Assembly (NCBI GenBank): GCA_028583685.1
Contig: JAMXIF010001195.1
Span: forward strand, 12,653,735 to 12,717,734
Origin: Petaurus breviceps papuanus
Lineage: Eukaryota > Chordata > Mammalia > Diprotodontia > Petauridae
DNA: 64,000 nt
Direction of reading: 5' to 3'
Part shown: piece after piece, positions 44,960 through 55,830 of the stretch
How positions within the stretch are numbered: the stretch's first letter is position 1
How the letters are laid out: the number at the start of each line of letters is the position of its first letter
Made by a program: the position numbers and the translations under genes
The notes under the pieces: model-generated
The model's input: only the letters and a program-made list of their open reading frames with translations
Told to the model about the DNA's origin: nothing
The model's database searches: none

Positions 44960-47510
44960 ATGTCATCATATGCTCAGGGAAAAAAGAAGTGTTAGTTCAT
45001 GGGATATTTTGTCATCATATATTATAGCATTAATGATAGCTATTTGCAGAGTATCACAATGAAAATATCTGCAGTTTGTGAATTAACATCAATCCTAAAA
45101 ATGAAATGGTAGAGAAATTATAGATAGAACTTGGTAAGACCTTCAAAGTCAAGTGAACATATCCACTTGATGCAAAGGTAAGAAAATGTGTAAATGACCA
45201 GAAATGTATTAGAATGTATGGTTCCAGAATAAACAAAGAGAAGAGTCAAAAACTTGTATGTTACACAGAATCATTGGGATTACCAGGAACTGGACATGGT
45301 GGACGTGGACTCCAAACAACACCAAAATGAATGAAATAGGTTAATATTTTAGCAAACAGAAAAAGTCTATTATTGATGCGGAAGTTAGTCCTCAGACAGT
45401 TTTCTGTGCCTAGTCAGGCCATTGACTTAGCAGAGCCAAAATCAAATTGAGAAAAGTACAAGAAAAACAATAATGTGAAAAGATGCAGTATACAACCGAA
45501 ATTATTTAAACTTGAATTATTTAAATGAGTAAAAAAGAGAGAAATGGACAACAAAAATGACATCAGACCCAACTTATCAGGAAATCTTATCCAGAGTTTT
45601 AAGAAATGTAAATTAACTGTCCAAAGAACCAAAGAGCCCAAAAGTATTTTAGTCAGTAAATATCGGATTCATTTGCCAAATGGAGAAAGCTAGCTGGCAA
45701 AGACAATACTGGAACAGAATATAAACTCATGTGTTAAATTTAAGAAGAAAGATAATGGATAATTATCACCATATCATCTCGTAAGACAGAGAGAAGCAAT
45801 GGAGGGTAAAATCAGTTTAAAGAAAACTAAGCAAAGTCATCCCAAGGACATTCAAGGATAGACATGGAAGGAGGGCTACAAATAGAAGAAAAATAGAAAA
45901 GATTTGCAAAAACAATTTCAATTAACTTTTCTCCATCGAGGAGAGTAGAACCATACTTGGGCCCTGTTCACAGTCCCAGAAGGGTTTATAGAGGAGGAGA
46001 AAACAATATTAAAAGAACAAAGATAGGGAAGTCAGACAGATCGGAGAGTTATGCTAAAGATGATAGAATTGTGAGGACGTGAAGAGAGTGATGTACAGTG
46101 TATCTAAAGAAGGGTAAGACTCCTGAAGCATGCATGAAAAAAATTGAACTTTATTAATGCTGATTGACAAAGGGATTCCCTGTGTAAAGTCCTGTTATGT
46201 GCCCAACACTGTGTGGGGACACAAATAAGGGAAAAAAGACTGTCTTTGCTCTTGAAGAACTTAAAATCTGATGGGGGAAAGACAGTACACAAAAGGAAAC
46301 TGAAAAGTGATGGGGAAGGATGGAGGGGGATAGAGTATCAGGGGAAGTGATGGAAAATGGAGTCACCTGGAAAGTTCCAGGCCCTCTTTAAAGGAAGGCT
46401 TTTGGGGGAGTTTATTGATCTACTGTCCACTTGGGGGGCAACTGAGGGGGCAAAAAAGGTATTGAGTATCAAGAACTGAGTCAGTCTGCATGGTGATGAG
46501 CTTTCAAGTGATCAGTTTATCCTGGAGGAGACATGAAGTTCATGGAGTTGAAACCAAGCAAAGCCAGTGATGGAAAAAGGAGAAATGCTTCTGTATGTGG
46601 ACAACATTCTGCTAATCAAGCCCCAAAATACCGCAGTCTCCTGGAAGATATTTGTAGCAGTAAGGAGTTTGGCCTGTCCATCCACATGGAAAAGATCAAG
46701 TGGATGGAAAAAAATCTACAGCCCCGATTTCAAAATATATTTGGATAAACACTCAATAAAGCTTCTATAATAGTATATATCTTCGGCACAGACAGTATAG
46801 GTGGACATCCAACTGGGCCTAGGGATGGATAGAAGGAAGAAAAATTGTTTTAGATTGCTTTCGCGAAGTTGCAGAGGTTTTATAAACTCAAGTTTTCTCA
46901 TGAAAGCAAAGGACCATATTTTCCATACTAAAATTTTACTGTTACTTCCATAAGACAGTGAGAGATGGGCCACCACTGATCTTAGAGCTCTAAAACTGAA
47001 TATCACATAGAGCATAAAGGAAAGGCACATGGTAGTTCTAAGCAGGTTTTAAAATATAAACAAGAAAGCCTCCCTTCCCCCCCTCAAAGAAAAAGAGTAA
47101 AAGATTTCATTAAGGAATTATATACTATGAAAAGAGATAAGCTGGTCACATGGCAAGAGTAAGGAGTGATAGGGAGACACCTAGACAGAGTGCCACTGAG
47201 AGCCACATAATGCCAAGAGAAAGTTAGCAAGGACTTTAGCACATTGGGTACTACACCCTGCATTAACCTTTGGGAGAGCATGGATACGATTCTCACAAGA
47301 TAGAATGGCATGGAGAGATCATATTCTGCATTTTTGGAGGTATTGTTATTGGCCAGACCAGACTCAGGATGGTCTCTTAATTCAGATTTTTATTTGCAAT
47401 AAAAGTAGGCACTTGCAGACCTTCTCGCAAATAAGAGAAAGGGTACTTAACGATAGCATGAAATGGATATGCAGCAAGGATACAGTATTTAATCAAGAGT
47501 AGTTTTCTTG
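44960..47510 (+). mobile_element. RTE-clade LINE remnant (plus)
   Basis: About 45285-45480 translates to a diverged WTxxNNTTKMNE-like endonuclease end and ILANRKSLL, as in RTE (NEIDYILANRK). About 46585-46770 gives MLLYVDNILLIKP, the RT active-site box with YVDN replacing YADD. About 47130-47330 has RDKLVTWQE and ESMDTILTR-type wording, as in the RTE C-terminus (GHVARxRDNRW and WTRVAQDR). It is interrupted by an ancient repeat (46140-46490) and degraded throughout. Confidence 0.65.
46140..46490 (+). repeat. Ancient repeat copy within the RTE
   Basis: It has 'aaagtcctgttatgtgccca', 'acactgtgtggggacacaaa' and 'tttgctcttgaagaacttaa', the recurrent family, followed by a weaker continuation to 46490. 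Confidence 0.55.
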
Positions 47511-47546
47511 ACCATGTGTTGCCCATCTTGGTCCATTGGTCTAGAT

Positions 47547-47748
47547 TAAGGGTGGGAAACCTGTGGTCTCAAGGCCACATGTGGCCCTCTAGGTCCTCAA
47601 GTGCCATATGTGACTGAATCCAAGCTTCACAGAGCAAATCCCCTCAATAAAATGATTTGTTCTATGAAACTTGGGCTCAGTCAAAAGGCTGCACCCAAGG
47701 ACCTAGAAGGCCACAAGTAGCCTCAAGGTCTCGGGTTCCCCACCCCTG
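47547..47748. mobile_element. hAT MITE with palindromic structure
   Basis: The ends are inverted: the left reads 'taagggtgggaaacctgtgg' and the right 'gggttccccacccctg'. Inner arms continue ('ggccacatgtggccctctag' against 'acctagaaggccacaagtag'). It is flanked by 8-bp GTCTAGAT (47539-47546) and GTCTAGAC (47749-47756), the hAT hallmark. It is 202 bp with no transposase, so it is non-autonomous. I recall the same sequence type from opossum. Confidence 0.85.
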
Positions 47749-47959
47749 GTCTAGACTGAGGTCAGAGTTGCTGACTTTTAAAGTAGTAAGGCCATGAGAA
47801 AACTGTCAGTAGTTCAGAAACAGTTAAAAGATACTGATGGTTTCAATAACTTTTAAGGAAAAAACTGGCCTCTTTTGGAATGGGGAGGTGTGAGTAAGAC
47901 CTTAGGAAAACCAATCCCAACTTATACGGTATAGTCCCTACTGGACACTGCTCTAACCA

Positions 47960-48560
47960 TAGGAAGTAACTTCCAGTTCACTCTACTTACAGAACCATTT
48001 GAGTTTTTGAGAACAGAATATAGAACAGAAGAAGAAAGTGGGAAAAGACTTAAGACAGAGAGATCAAACAGAAGGATATTATAATAATCCAGGTGAGAGG
48101 TCATGAGAATCTGAATTAAAGTGTCTGTATGTGAACACAAAGAAGGGAGCACCAGGAAAATCTTTTTTGTTGCCTCATTGTGACGTGCAGGTGACTCTGA
48201 ATTCCTGAAGGCAGTGCCTATAGATCACAAACTCTTGTAGGTCCTGCTAGACTGAAAAGGCTTTTAAGAGTGGCTCCCAAAACGATTTCAGCTATAATCA
48301 GGAAGGCTTAAAAGCACCATGTCATACATATTCTGCGTCACAACTATTCACAAAGGCCAATGTGTAGAGAGGTTGTAATCTATATCAGCGCTCAAGTCTC
48401 TTCTGACAAAATAGCAAATCTTCCGAAGTTCAAGCCATCAGTCCAGTTCAATTCAATAAGCATTAATTAAATGACTGATCTGTTTAAGAGATACAAAGAC
48501 AAAAACCCAAATAATCTGTGTCCTTATGGATCTCACATCCTAGTGGTAGTAAAAGTACAA
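47960..48560 (+). repeat. Ancient repeat fragments
   Basis: About 48060-48140 reads 'aataatccaggtgagaggtc', and about 48445-48560 reads 'aataagcattaattaaatga' and 'tccttatggatctcacatcc'. The sequence between (about 48180-48440) is unassigned. Confidence 0.5.
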
Positions 48561-49229
48561 ACAAATGAACAGCTATTCCATTCACATAGAATGAGCCATT
48601 TTATTTAACGTAAATTGAATTTCTATTAGCATTTTCATCTTACAATTATGCATGAATATGTTAAAATAGATAGCTTGGGGGAAATAATGTGACTAATTGA
48701 ATATACAACTAATATTTTCATTTCCTGGGATGATTAAATCCTTGTGTTATCTAGCTATTTACTGAAGTAAATACATAAGAAATGATAATATCACCCATTA
48801 ATCAATAGGAAATTAAAATTGTCCACTTGGATGATGGCATCACCCTCGCTACATAAGCAAAATGAGACTATTCCTTAGAGACACAGTTCAGCATTCACTC
48901 TCTCAGAATCCTTCTTTATAAAAGACTTCATCATAGTTTGTGCTGCCTGCCTGGTTGCTGCTTGTTTGAGCAGATTTTCTATGCATAAAGTCAGTGTATT
49001 ACAAAGGAAAAAAAATGCCACAAGAAAAAGTGTGACACCACACACACACACACACACAGTTTTGGGGATTTTTTCCTCCTATATTGGAAAGGATTCAAAT
49101 TTATTTCTTCTTTTTTATCTTTGCTTTCTGAGTCAGGAAGCTAAATTTTAGTTAATTGCTAAATAATATCTTCCACCTATTAAAACATTATTCAGCCAAA
49201 CCAAATAGATATTAATAGTTAGGTGGGAT
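48561..49229. other. Intron, small CA repeat only
   Basis: Unique-looking apart from (CA)n at about 49038-49060. No gene was seen. Confidence 0.5.
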
Positions 49230-50450
49230 ACAATTTAATTTAGTTTACCAAATATTTATTAAACAGTATATGGAACATGTGGTAGGATTAAGAAGGAAAA
49301 TTTAGATACTACTACAAGCTGTTATTAGTCTAGCACTTTGGGAGATACAGCTTTCAGAAAAGTCTTTCCCAGCTCTTATGAACCTTATAGTCTAGAAAAG
49401 AAATAATACACACATACAAACACACCTAATTATAATATGCTATGTTACATAATAAATGTGTTTGCATTATCTAGCAGTTTCATGTGAGACTGAAGAAGTA
49501 ATTACTGACTAGGAGATCAGAAAAGGCTTCCTTGGAGAAGTGGCATTTGAGAGTTGGGTTATAAAGGATGGGTAGGAATTCAGCAGGTGAAGAAAGGAAA
49601 GACCTATAAGGCATTATAGAGAAGGAAAAAGGACCTCTGTATGTGCAAAGAGATAAAGTACATGATATGTTTGGGAGTCATGGCCATTTAGGTTAGTTAG
49701 AATGAAAGTGTTCAGAGAGGAAAGTAATATGAAATGAAGTTGGAAGGGTATGATAATGTCAACTTATGAATGACTTGAATGGCAGGTAGAGGAGCTTAAA
49801 CTTTGCTCTGCAGTCAGTAGGGAGCTATTGAAGGTCTGTGAGAAACAGTGTCATGATCAGGCATCAATGCATAAGAAAGATTTTTCAGATTATAGCTGCT
49901 CCAGAGACTAAAGGTAGGAAGCACTTTTAGGAGACATATGTATTTTAAACTGAGTATTCACTACTGGGCTGTTGGCAATTGGCATAGAGAGGAGGGGGTA
50001 TGAGATCTTACTGAAGTACAATCTCTATTACTTGATGACTGATTAGAAATGAGAGTCATAGGATAGAGAACAATCAAAGATTGTTTTGTGTTTACAAAAA
50101 TGAGCTGAGATGATGGGTAGCATTGCAGACAATATGAATGCAGACAATATGAATTCAGGAGGAAGAATGGTTGTAAGGGGGAAGAATATACTCTTCGTTT
50201 TTAGACCTGTTGAGTTTGAGGTGTTGCTGAAGTCGGGCCATTAGCAGCTATGGATGCAGTCGTGTGACTCATAAGAGGAGTCAGGCCTGCTTATATAAAC
50301 TTGGCAGTCACCTGCATCAGAGCTCGTGTTTGAAGCTATGGACAGGAATGATCGATTTTGCAAAGTGAGGTGATACGTAGAGAGGGAAATGGAGGGAACC
50401 AAATTCCTTTTGGGAACTTCCACATTCAAGAGATGAGAAGAAGGCGGGCA
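49230..50450 (+). repeat. Long copy of the recurrent ancient repeat
   Basis: Head 'ccaaatatttattaaacagt', then 'cttccttggagaagtggcat', 'ttgagagttgggttataaag', 'gcagtcagtagggagctatt', 'gtcatgatcaggcatcaatg', 'agacctgttgagtttgaggt' and 'cttggcagtcacctgcatca'. This is the most complete copy in the window (about 1.2 kb) and links pieces seen separately elsewhere. It shows no coding capacity. I could not decide between a LINE tail and an LTR-type or other element. Confidence 0.55.
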
Positions 50451-50559
50451 AGAGGTAAGTTGTAGTTCTTTCCCTCATGGACCTTAAAAATCTCTTAGGG
50501 CACAAGACATGTGACTCTAATGCAAAACAATGCTTAAGGGAATATGGCTGACTAAGTAG

Positions 50560-51890
50560 TCTACCACTTTGGCCTTCTCATTAGAAGTCTCAATAGAGAC
50601 AACCAAAAAAATAAAACTTCCAGAAATCCTGAAAAGAAAAATAGTGAGATCACTTAAAAAAAAGTTAACAAAAGAATATTTGCAATCCAATATATGGAAG
50701 GAAGAATGTGCCAGACACTGTGCTAAACTCTTTACCAATATTATCTCATTTGATAATATGTATGTATACATGCACATATGTACTTATGTCTCTGTCTGTC
50801 TGTCTTTATGTCTACATTGAATAAAGGGAGCAGAGGCAAAAACACCAAAAGAAAAAATATATGGTGAAACAGCAACAGAAGAAGCACCAGAAACAAAATA
50901 AAAATTTTCTCAGGATGAAAAAAAATGAATAATAAATACAATGAAGAAATTAATGGTAGAAATAGAATGATCAAAACCATTATAAGAAAAATTAAGAAGG
51001 AATTCAGTGCTTCTAAGGAATCAGAGGATAAGTCATTGATGAAACTCAGCAAAATAGAAATTTTCATGGAGTCATAGATTTAGAACAGAAAGACACCTTA
51101 AATTATTTCCAGAAAAATAACCTCATTTTATAGATGAGAAAATCAAACACCCTCTGAGAAGCAAAATGCCTTTCTCAAGGTCGCATAGGTTGTAGAACCC
51201 ATGTCCATAGAATCCAAATACAACAATATTTCATCTGTCCTGCACTAATACATAAAAGAAAAGTCATTTTACTGTGTTATAAAATGGAAGAGGAGACTCT
51301 AAAAGTAGAAAAATGAACTTAGGAACTTAGCTAAAATAATTTGATAAATATTGGTGACAAAATGGAGGATGTGGAGGACACATAAAGAAGAGGAATCCTA
51401 ATAATTATTATGCTTCCAAAAATGTGAAAAAAAAGAATATACTTTAGTTTTTAACAATTGTTTGAGAAAAAATTCCAGAAATTTTGAAAATAAGGAACAT
51501 ATTTCAAATAAACAGAAATCACAAAATGCTACCACAGAAAATATTCAAAATTCAACTAATCAGGATCCATCATTGTCAAATTTAAATATTGCAATGAAAA
51601 GGAAAAATTTTATAAGCAATTAGAATGAGAGGCATCACTTGTTTAAAAAAAAAAAAGCTGCCAATTTAAATTTCACGTTATTTTTCTGCAAAGATGAGGA
51701 GGAAAAAACCCAGAAGATGCTAGAAGGTGACATATTAAGGAATATTAAGGAATTTAGGACTTAATCTCCAAATCAGTTTCCTGGACAGCTGAGAATTATT
51801 TTTAAAATAAAAGATGAATATTAAGAAAACAAGGCAGCTTTGAGCAATTCATAGAGAACTAATTAAACTTCACTGAAACTTTTGTCATGG
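50560..51890 (+). mobile_element. Ancient L1-like ORF1 region (plus)
   Basis: A-rich, lysine-rich frames include TKKIKLPEILKRKIVRSLKK (50569-50820). Near the end, about 51775-51860, the translation NQFPGQLRIIFKIKDEY resembles the L1 ORF1 end (YPAKLSIIFEGKIRTF). It is heavily decayed and contains an antisense MIR at 51065-51235 and an ancient-repeat scrap at about 50690-50760. Confidence 0.5.
51065..51235 (-). repeat. MIR fragment
   Basis: It has 'catagatttagaacagaaag', 'acctcattttatagatgaga' and 'ctcaaggtcgcataggttgt'. Confidence 0.65.
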
Positions 51891-51997
51891 AACATAAATA
51901 AGCACATTTAAACTCTGAGTGTTGTACAGGTTGGAGTAAGCACAAATAATTTGGGTTTTCAAACTAAGCACTTAAATTAAGAAATAGTTTCTAATGA

Positions 51998-52240
51998 TGA
52001 TCATCTTGGTCAGTCATACCCCTCTTTATGAACCCATTTGGGATTTTCTTGTCAAAGATACTGGAGCGGTTTGCCATTTCCTTCTTTAGTTCATTTTACA
52101 GATGAGGACACTGAGACAAACCCAGTTAAATGACTTGGCCAGAGTCACACAGCTAATAAGTGTCTAATGCTGCATTTGAATTCAGGTCTTCCCCATTCCA
52201 GGCCCAGTGCTCTATCCACAGCACCACCTACCTATCCCTG
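51998..52240 (-). repeat. MAR1 SINE
   Basis: Antisense copy: 'gatcatcttggtcagtcata', 'tgaacccatttgggattttc', 'tactggagcggtttgccatt', 'acttggccagagtcacacag' and 'ccacagcaccacctacctat'. Confidence 0.85.
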
Positions 52241-52384
52241 GTGATCAGCTAGTTTTAATAGTTACAATATGTGAAACCACCAGTAATTTCATTGATATAA
52301 GGAAATTCCAAGGAGGAAACTCTCTGCTAATGCAGATAGGCACCTATTCTGCAATTAATAATCTTAAAAAGAATTTAGTGGGAT

Positions 52385-52490
52385 ATTAAAAAGTTAAGTA
52401 ACTTGCCCAAAGTCAAGAAGTTACTACAGGGCTGAGAAAGGACCTTAACCCAGGTCTTCCTGATTTCAGTCTACCATCCTATCTTTAATT
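52385..52490 (-). repeat. MIR fragment
   Basis: It has 'agttaagtaacttgcccaaa' and 'acccaggtcttcctgatttc'. Confidence 0.7.
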
Positions 52491-52882
52491 CAATCAGGAG
52501 GCATTAAAAAAATAATGACATTATTTTGTTTAACTACTGGATAACACTCTTGAAGTTGAAGAGGGTAAAATGAAAAGAAGAAGGGCTAGGATGAATGAAT
52601 GCACAAGGAATTGCATTCCTTCATTACAAATACTGAAAGGGTGGGGGGCAGAGAATTTAGGTAAAGAGAAGGGGGATAAGCAATCCTAGAGAGAAACTAC
52701 TTTCTTAATTAAGAAAGCATTGTAGTGTGTTGAAAAGACAGGACATGTTTTATAAATTTGTATTCAGAAATAACTAACATGCCAATTTCAAGAGGAAAAA
52801 ATAGATTATTAAGAAATTGCAGTGTAAAATCTCACAATGCCTAACTCTGTTCACTGAAATGGCCAGTTCAAAAAAAAAAAAA
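52491..52882. other. A-rich intron, possible old L1 part
   Basis: A-rich sequence with no clear frame, ending in a poly-A run (about 52870-52882) next to the candidate LTR. It may belong to the same ancient L1 as 50560-51890 and 53275-53450. Confidence 0.35.
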
Positions 52883-53268
52883 TGACCCCAAGCCCAATCA
52901 GTTATTCTGAGCATCAGTTAATTGAGCTGGCCAGCGACAATCTCCCAAGGAAGCTTTAGGAGGGCTGCCCTGACCATCGGGAGGGGAGGAATATTTAAAG
53001 CAAAAACCACAAAACAGGTGTGGGGAGTAAAGTTAGTTTGACAATGGTAGATAAACATGTTTGTTACAGCCAGGCCTAGATCTGGACAGTTGTATAGCCC
53101 TACCCTGACTTATCGAGGGACCCAGATGTCCTGCCCAGGGTCATTCTGACATCTTATCAGGAAGTACGGCAAGGATGGTCTTATTGTTGTATCACAAGAG
53201 AAGGGCCCCTGACGAGGCACGTACCAGTTCAGGAAGAATTCAGTAATTTTCCAAACTTGTTACATACA
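52883..53268 (-). mobile_element. Candidate solo LTR (minus)
   Basis: This GC-richer 386-bp block contrasts with its A-rich surroundings. On the minus strand it reads TGTATGTAACAAG...CTTGGGGTCA, has TTTAAATATTCC as a TATA-like box, a GC-rich stretch after it, and AATAACTGATTGGG as a degenerate poly(A) signal. No target duplication was found and no internal retroviral sequence is next to it. It is unlike the two LTRs at 7 and 18 kb. Confidence 0.4.
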
Positions 53269-53274
53269 GGGGCT

Positions 53275-53450
53275 TAGTATATGAGGCCATGGGCATTTCA
53301 CACAAGTGAATTCTGTCAAATATTTAAATAGAGAAAACCGTCATACTATTTTGTCCTTTGTATGAGGTAAATGTGGAACTAATCCTTAAACCTAGCAAAG
53401 ATTAAACAGAAAAAGGAAAAAGAAAACGTATACACCCAAATCTAGGTTTA
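53275..53450 (+). mobile_element. L1 ORF2 fragment (plus), diverged
   Basis: 'gggcatttcacacaagtgaa' and 'ttctgtcaaatatttaaata' match the ORF2 [11 protein letters not shown] segment, and 'gaactaatccttaaacctag' matches the LIPKP segment that follows in L1 RT. It is probably part of the ancient L1 to its left. Confidence 0.55.
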
Positions 53451-53454
53451 GGAG

Positions 53455-53640
53455 AGATCACAGAAAGAAAGGCAGTCCATGCCCTCTAAGAGCTTACATT
53501 CTGATGGGACAGTACAGTGCGTGAAAAGATGAGGGAGGACTTGGGAGAAAAAATTCTGTGGCAAAAAGTCAGCAGTGCAGCCTGGAGAGGAGATTGACCT
53601 GGGCCTTCTTTTTCTTAAAATGAATGGGCTAGGAGGAACC
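53455..53640 (+). repeat. Ancient repeat fragment
   Basis: It has 'gcagtccatgccctctaaga', 'gcttacattctgatgggaca' and 'agattgacctgggccttctt'. Confidence 0.5.
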
Positions 53641-55160
53641 AGCCAGACAGAGAGAGTAACTTCTGGGGACAGCTGAGAACTTCCAATGTAAAAAGTAGTC
53701 TAAGAGTAGAATGAGCTTCCAGGGTAAAGAGGTTTCTGTGGCATGGTTGAGAAAGTCCTTTAGTGATGATGGTCGGGGAGTGGTGTTTGTTTGTTTTAAA
53801 GTTTGTTCACCTTAAATCACTATATGAATGTGAGCTCACATATATAACTCTTAATGGTAAACTTGTTATGCTAGAGTTGTATCATTGTACAGAATATATC
53901 ATTGTATAAGCTTTATAGTTTAAATATAAATTGTCATGGGCAGTTGTTATACCATGGATAATTAATTGTTCCATACTGTACTCCATTTAATTAATGCAGC
54001 TAAGAGTCTGAAGGCTCAAGAATTGAAGTATCTTCAAATTTGTAATGTGCCCATTAATTCTTTAGTCAGTTATTAAAAGTGATTTCTTAAATGCATGAAA
54101 ATGGAGCTATGTAATCTTGTGTTTTCCTTTCACCTTTTAAATCTAATTTTGAAATTAGATTAAAAAATAACTTTAATTTTTATTTCTAATTTTATTTGAG
54201 ATTACTCCTTGAAAAACTATGACAAGACATATAAGAATATTGGAGCTTTAATATAAATGGTTATTTATTTTCATGGGTTTTGTCTTGCCTTTTGCCATTA
54301 ATTAGAAAATCAATTAATTTAAAATGTAATTTTAAGAGCCTGAGGTCATTTGAATAAGGCATTAATTTCATTGAACTCCTCATTAATTAGGAGACTGCTG
54401 TTTCTAGCCATCTCCCCACCTCTCTTCTAATGACTTTGGGATGGCTCATTTGTTGTTATATACCTTTTTTTTTTTTTAACTAGCTTCAGCACAAATTCCC
54501 TTTGTCAGTTCTTATGTGTCTTTTTAGACCTTAATATATATTCTAGAATCATCTTTGGTCCCATCCTTTCTTCTTTAGCCTCAATTTAATATTTCTCTAT
54601 CTAAATCTCTGAGTAATCCTCTCTTTACTTGGGTCCTACCCTTTTGCTTCCAAATTTTTATTGTGGTTTTCATGTGTAGTGCTTTTAAGCTCTCAACACT
54701 CTGCTATACATTGCACCTATATTTATATTCATAGAGTAAGTCATTTTATCATTGAAAAACAAGTCCATTTTTGCAATTATTCTAAGTAAACACCTCTGAG
54801 AAGCCAATTAGATCGTTAACCCTGAACATGTTACATGAACAGCCTTAGTTATCTTGCCCACACTCCCTTTGACTTAAATCTCTTTGAGATTTTTCCATTC
54901 AAATTTTGCTACTAAGTACTTTTGACAGTTCAACATAAAATTTGTTATGCTAATACACTATATAGGAAATATTTTAAAGAATTTCTTAAATTATGGGAAG
55001 TTATTTCTTCCCTATTGTGTCTTACAGTATATGCACAGAAATATATATTTTTTATTTTGGATATATAAGCTGTGTGCATTAATATTTATACATACACAAG
55101 TATCATATACATGTGTATAAACACACTGTGCATATATGTGTGTATGCAGGCAGTGTTTAC
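53641..55160. other. Intron, no recognised feature
   Basis: AT-rich, unique-looking sequence. A T-run lies at 54467-54478. No exon or RNA gene was seen. Confidence 0.5.
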
Positions 55161-55640
55161 ATGTGTATATATATAAATGCATAGATATAGATGATACAGA
55201 GATAGACATAGATTCGATATTGATAACATAGGTACAGATAGAGGTGATGTGGAGAGAGATGACAAAGACATAGGTGATACATTGTTGTTCAGCTGTTTCA
55301 GTGCATCCTACCCTTTGTGACCTCATTTGGAGTTTTCTCAGCAAAGATGCTGGAGTGGTTTGCTATCTCTTTCTCTAGCTCATTTTACAGATGAAGAAAC
55401 TGAGGCAAACAGTATGAAGTGACTTTCCCAGGGTCACCCAGCTAAGTCAGTTTCTGAGACCAGATTGGAACTCAGGTCTTCCCAATTCCAGGCTCAGTGC
55501 TCCATCCACCTCATGACCTAGCTATCATAGGTGATACAGAAATGTATATGGATGATATGGGTCTAGCTATTGATGATAAAGAGATAGAAACATTAGATAT
55601 AGCTATAGATGGTGGAGATAGAAATACATAATGTCCAGGC
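55160..55640. repeat. Degenerate GATA/GATGATA tandem array split by a SINE
   Basis: Irregular 'agatatagatgataca', 'gagatagacatagatt' and 'ataggtgataca' units occur at 55165-55281 and again at 55526-55630. The MAR1 SINE between them is flanked by a copy of the array on each side, so it landed in an existing array. Confidence 0.8.
55282..55525 (-). repeat. MAR1 SINE with 13-bp target duplication
   Basis: Antisense copy: 'ttgttgttcagctgtttcag', 'gctggagtggtttgctatct', 'gatgaagaaactgaggcaaa' and 'ctccatccacctcatgacct'. The perfect 13-bp CATAGGTGATACA flanks it (55269-55281 and 55526-55538). Confidence 0.9.
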
Positions 55641-55689
55641 CTGTGATTCCAATATTATGGGAAACTTCCTTCCCCAGTGTTCCCAATAG

Positions 55690-55830
55690 ACAACTGTTCT
55701 GAAACATCAAGTCTTAAAGGAATGACAAGTGCTGAGATGTTTAGTACCTTGCCCAGGATCACATAGCCGATACACCTAGAATGTGTAGGAGACAGATTAT
55801 CCTAACTCTGAGGGTCTGTTCTGTCTACTA
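55690..55830 (-). repeat. MIR fragment
   Basis: It has 'ttgcccaggatcacatagcc' and 'gagacagattatcctaactc'. Confidence 0.6.

Noticed and set aside
50741-51067. Hydrophobic 108-codon minus-strand frame resembling a membrane protein
   Set aside because: It is the antisense of A-rich, lysine-rich L1 ORF1-like DNA, which always reads as Leu/Ile/Phe on the other strand.
55012-55344. 110-codon minus-strand frame rich in Ser, Ile and His
   Set aside because: It comes from the GATA/TATG simple repeats and the edge of a SINE.
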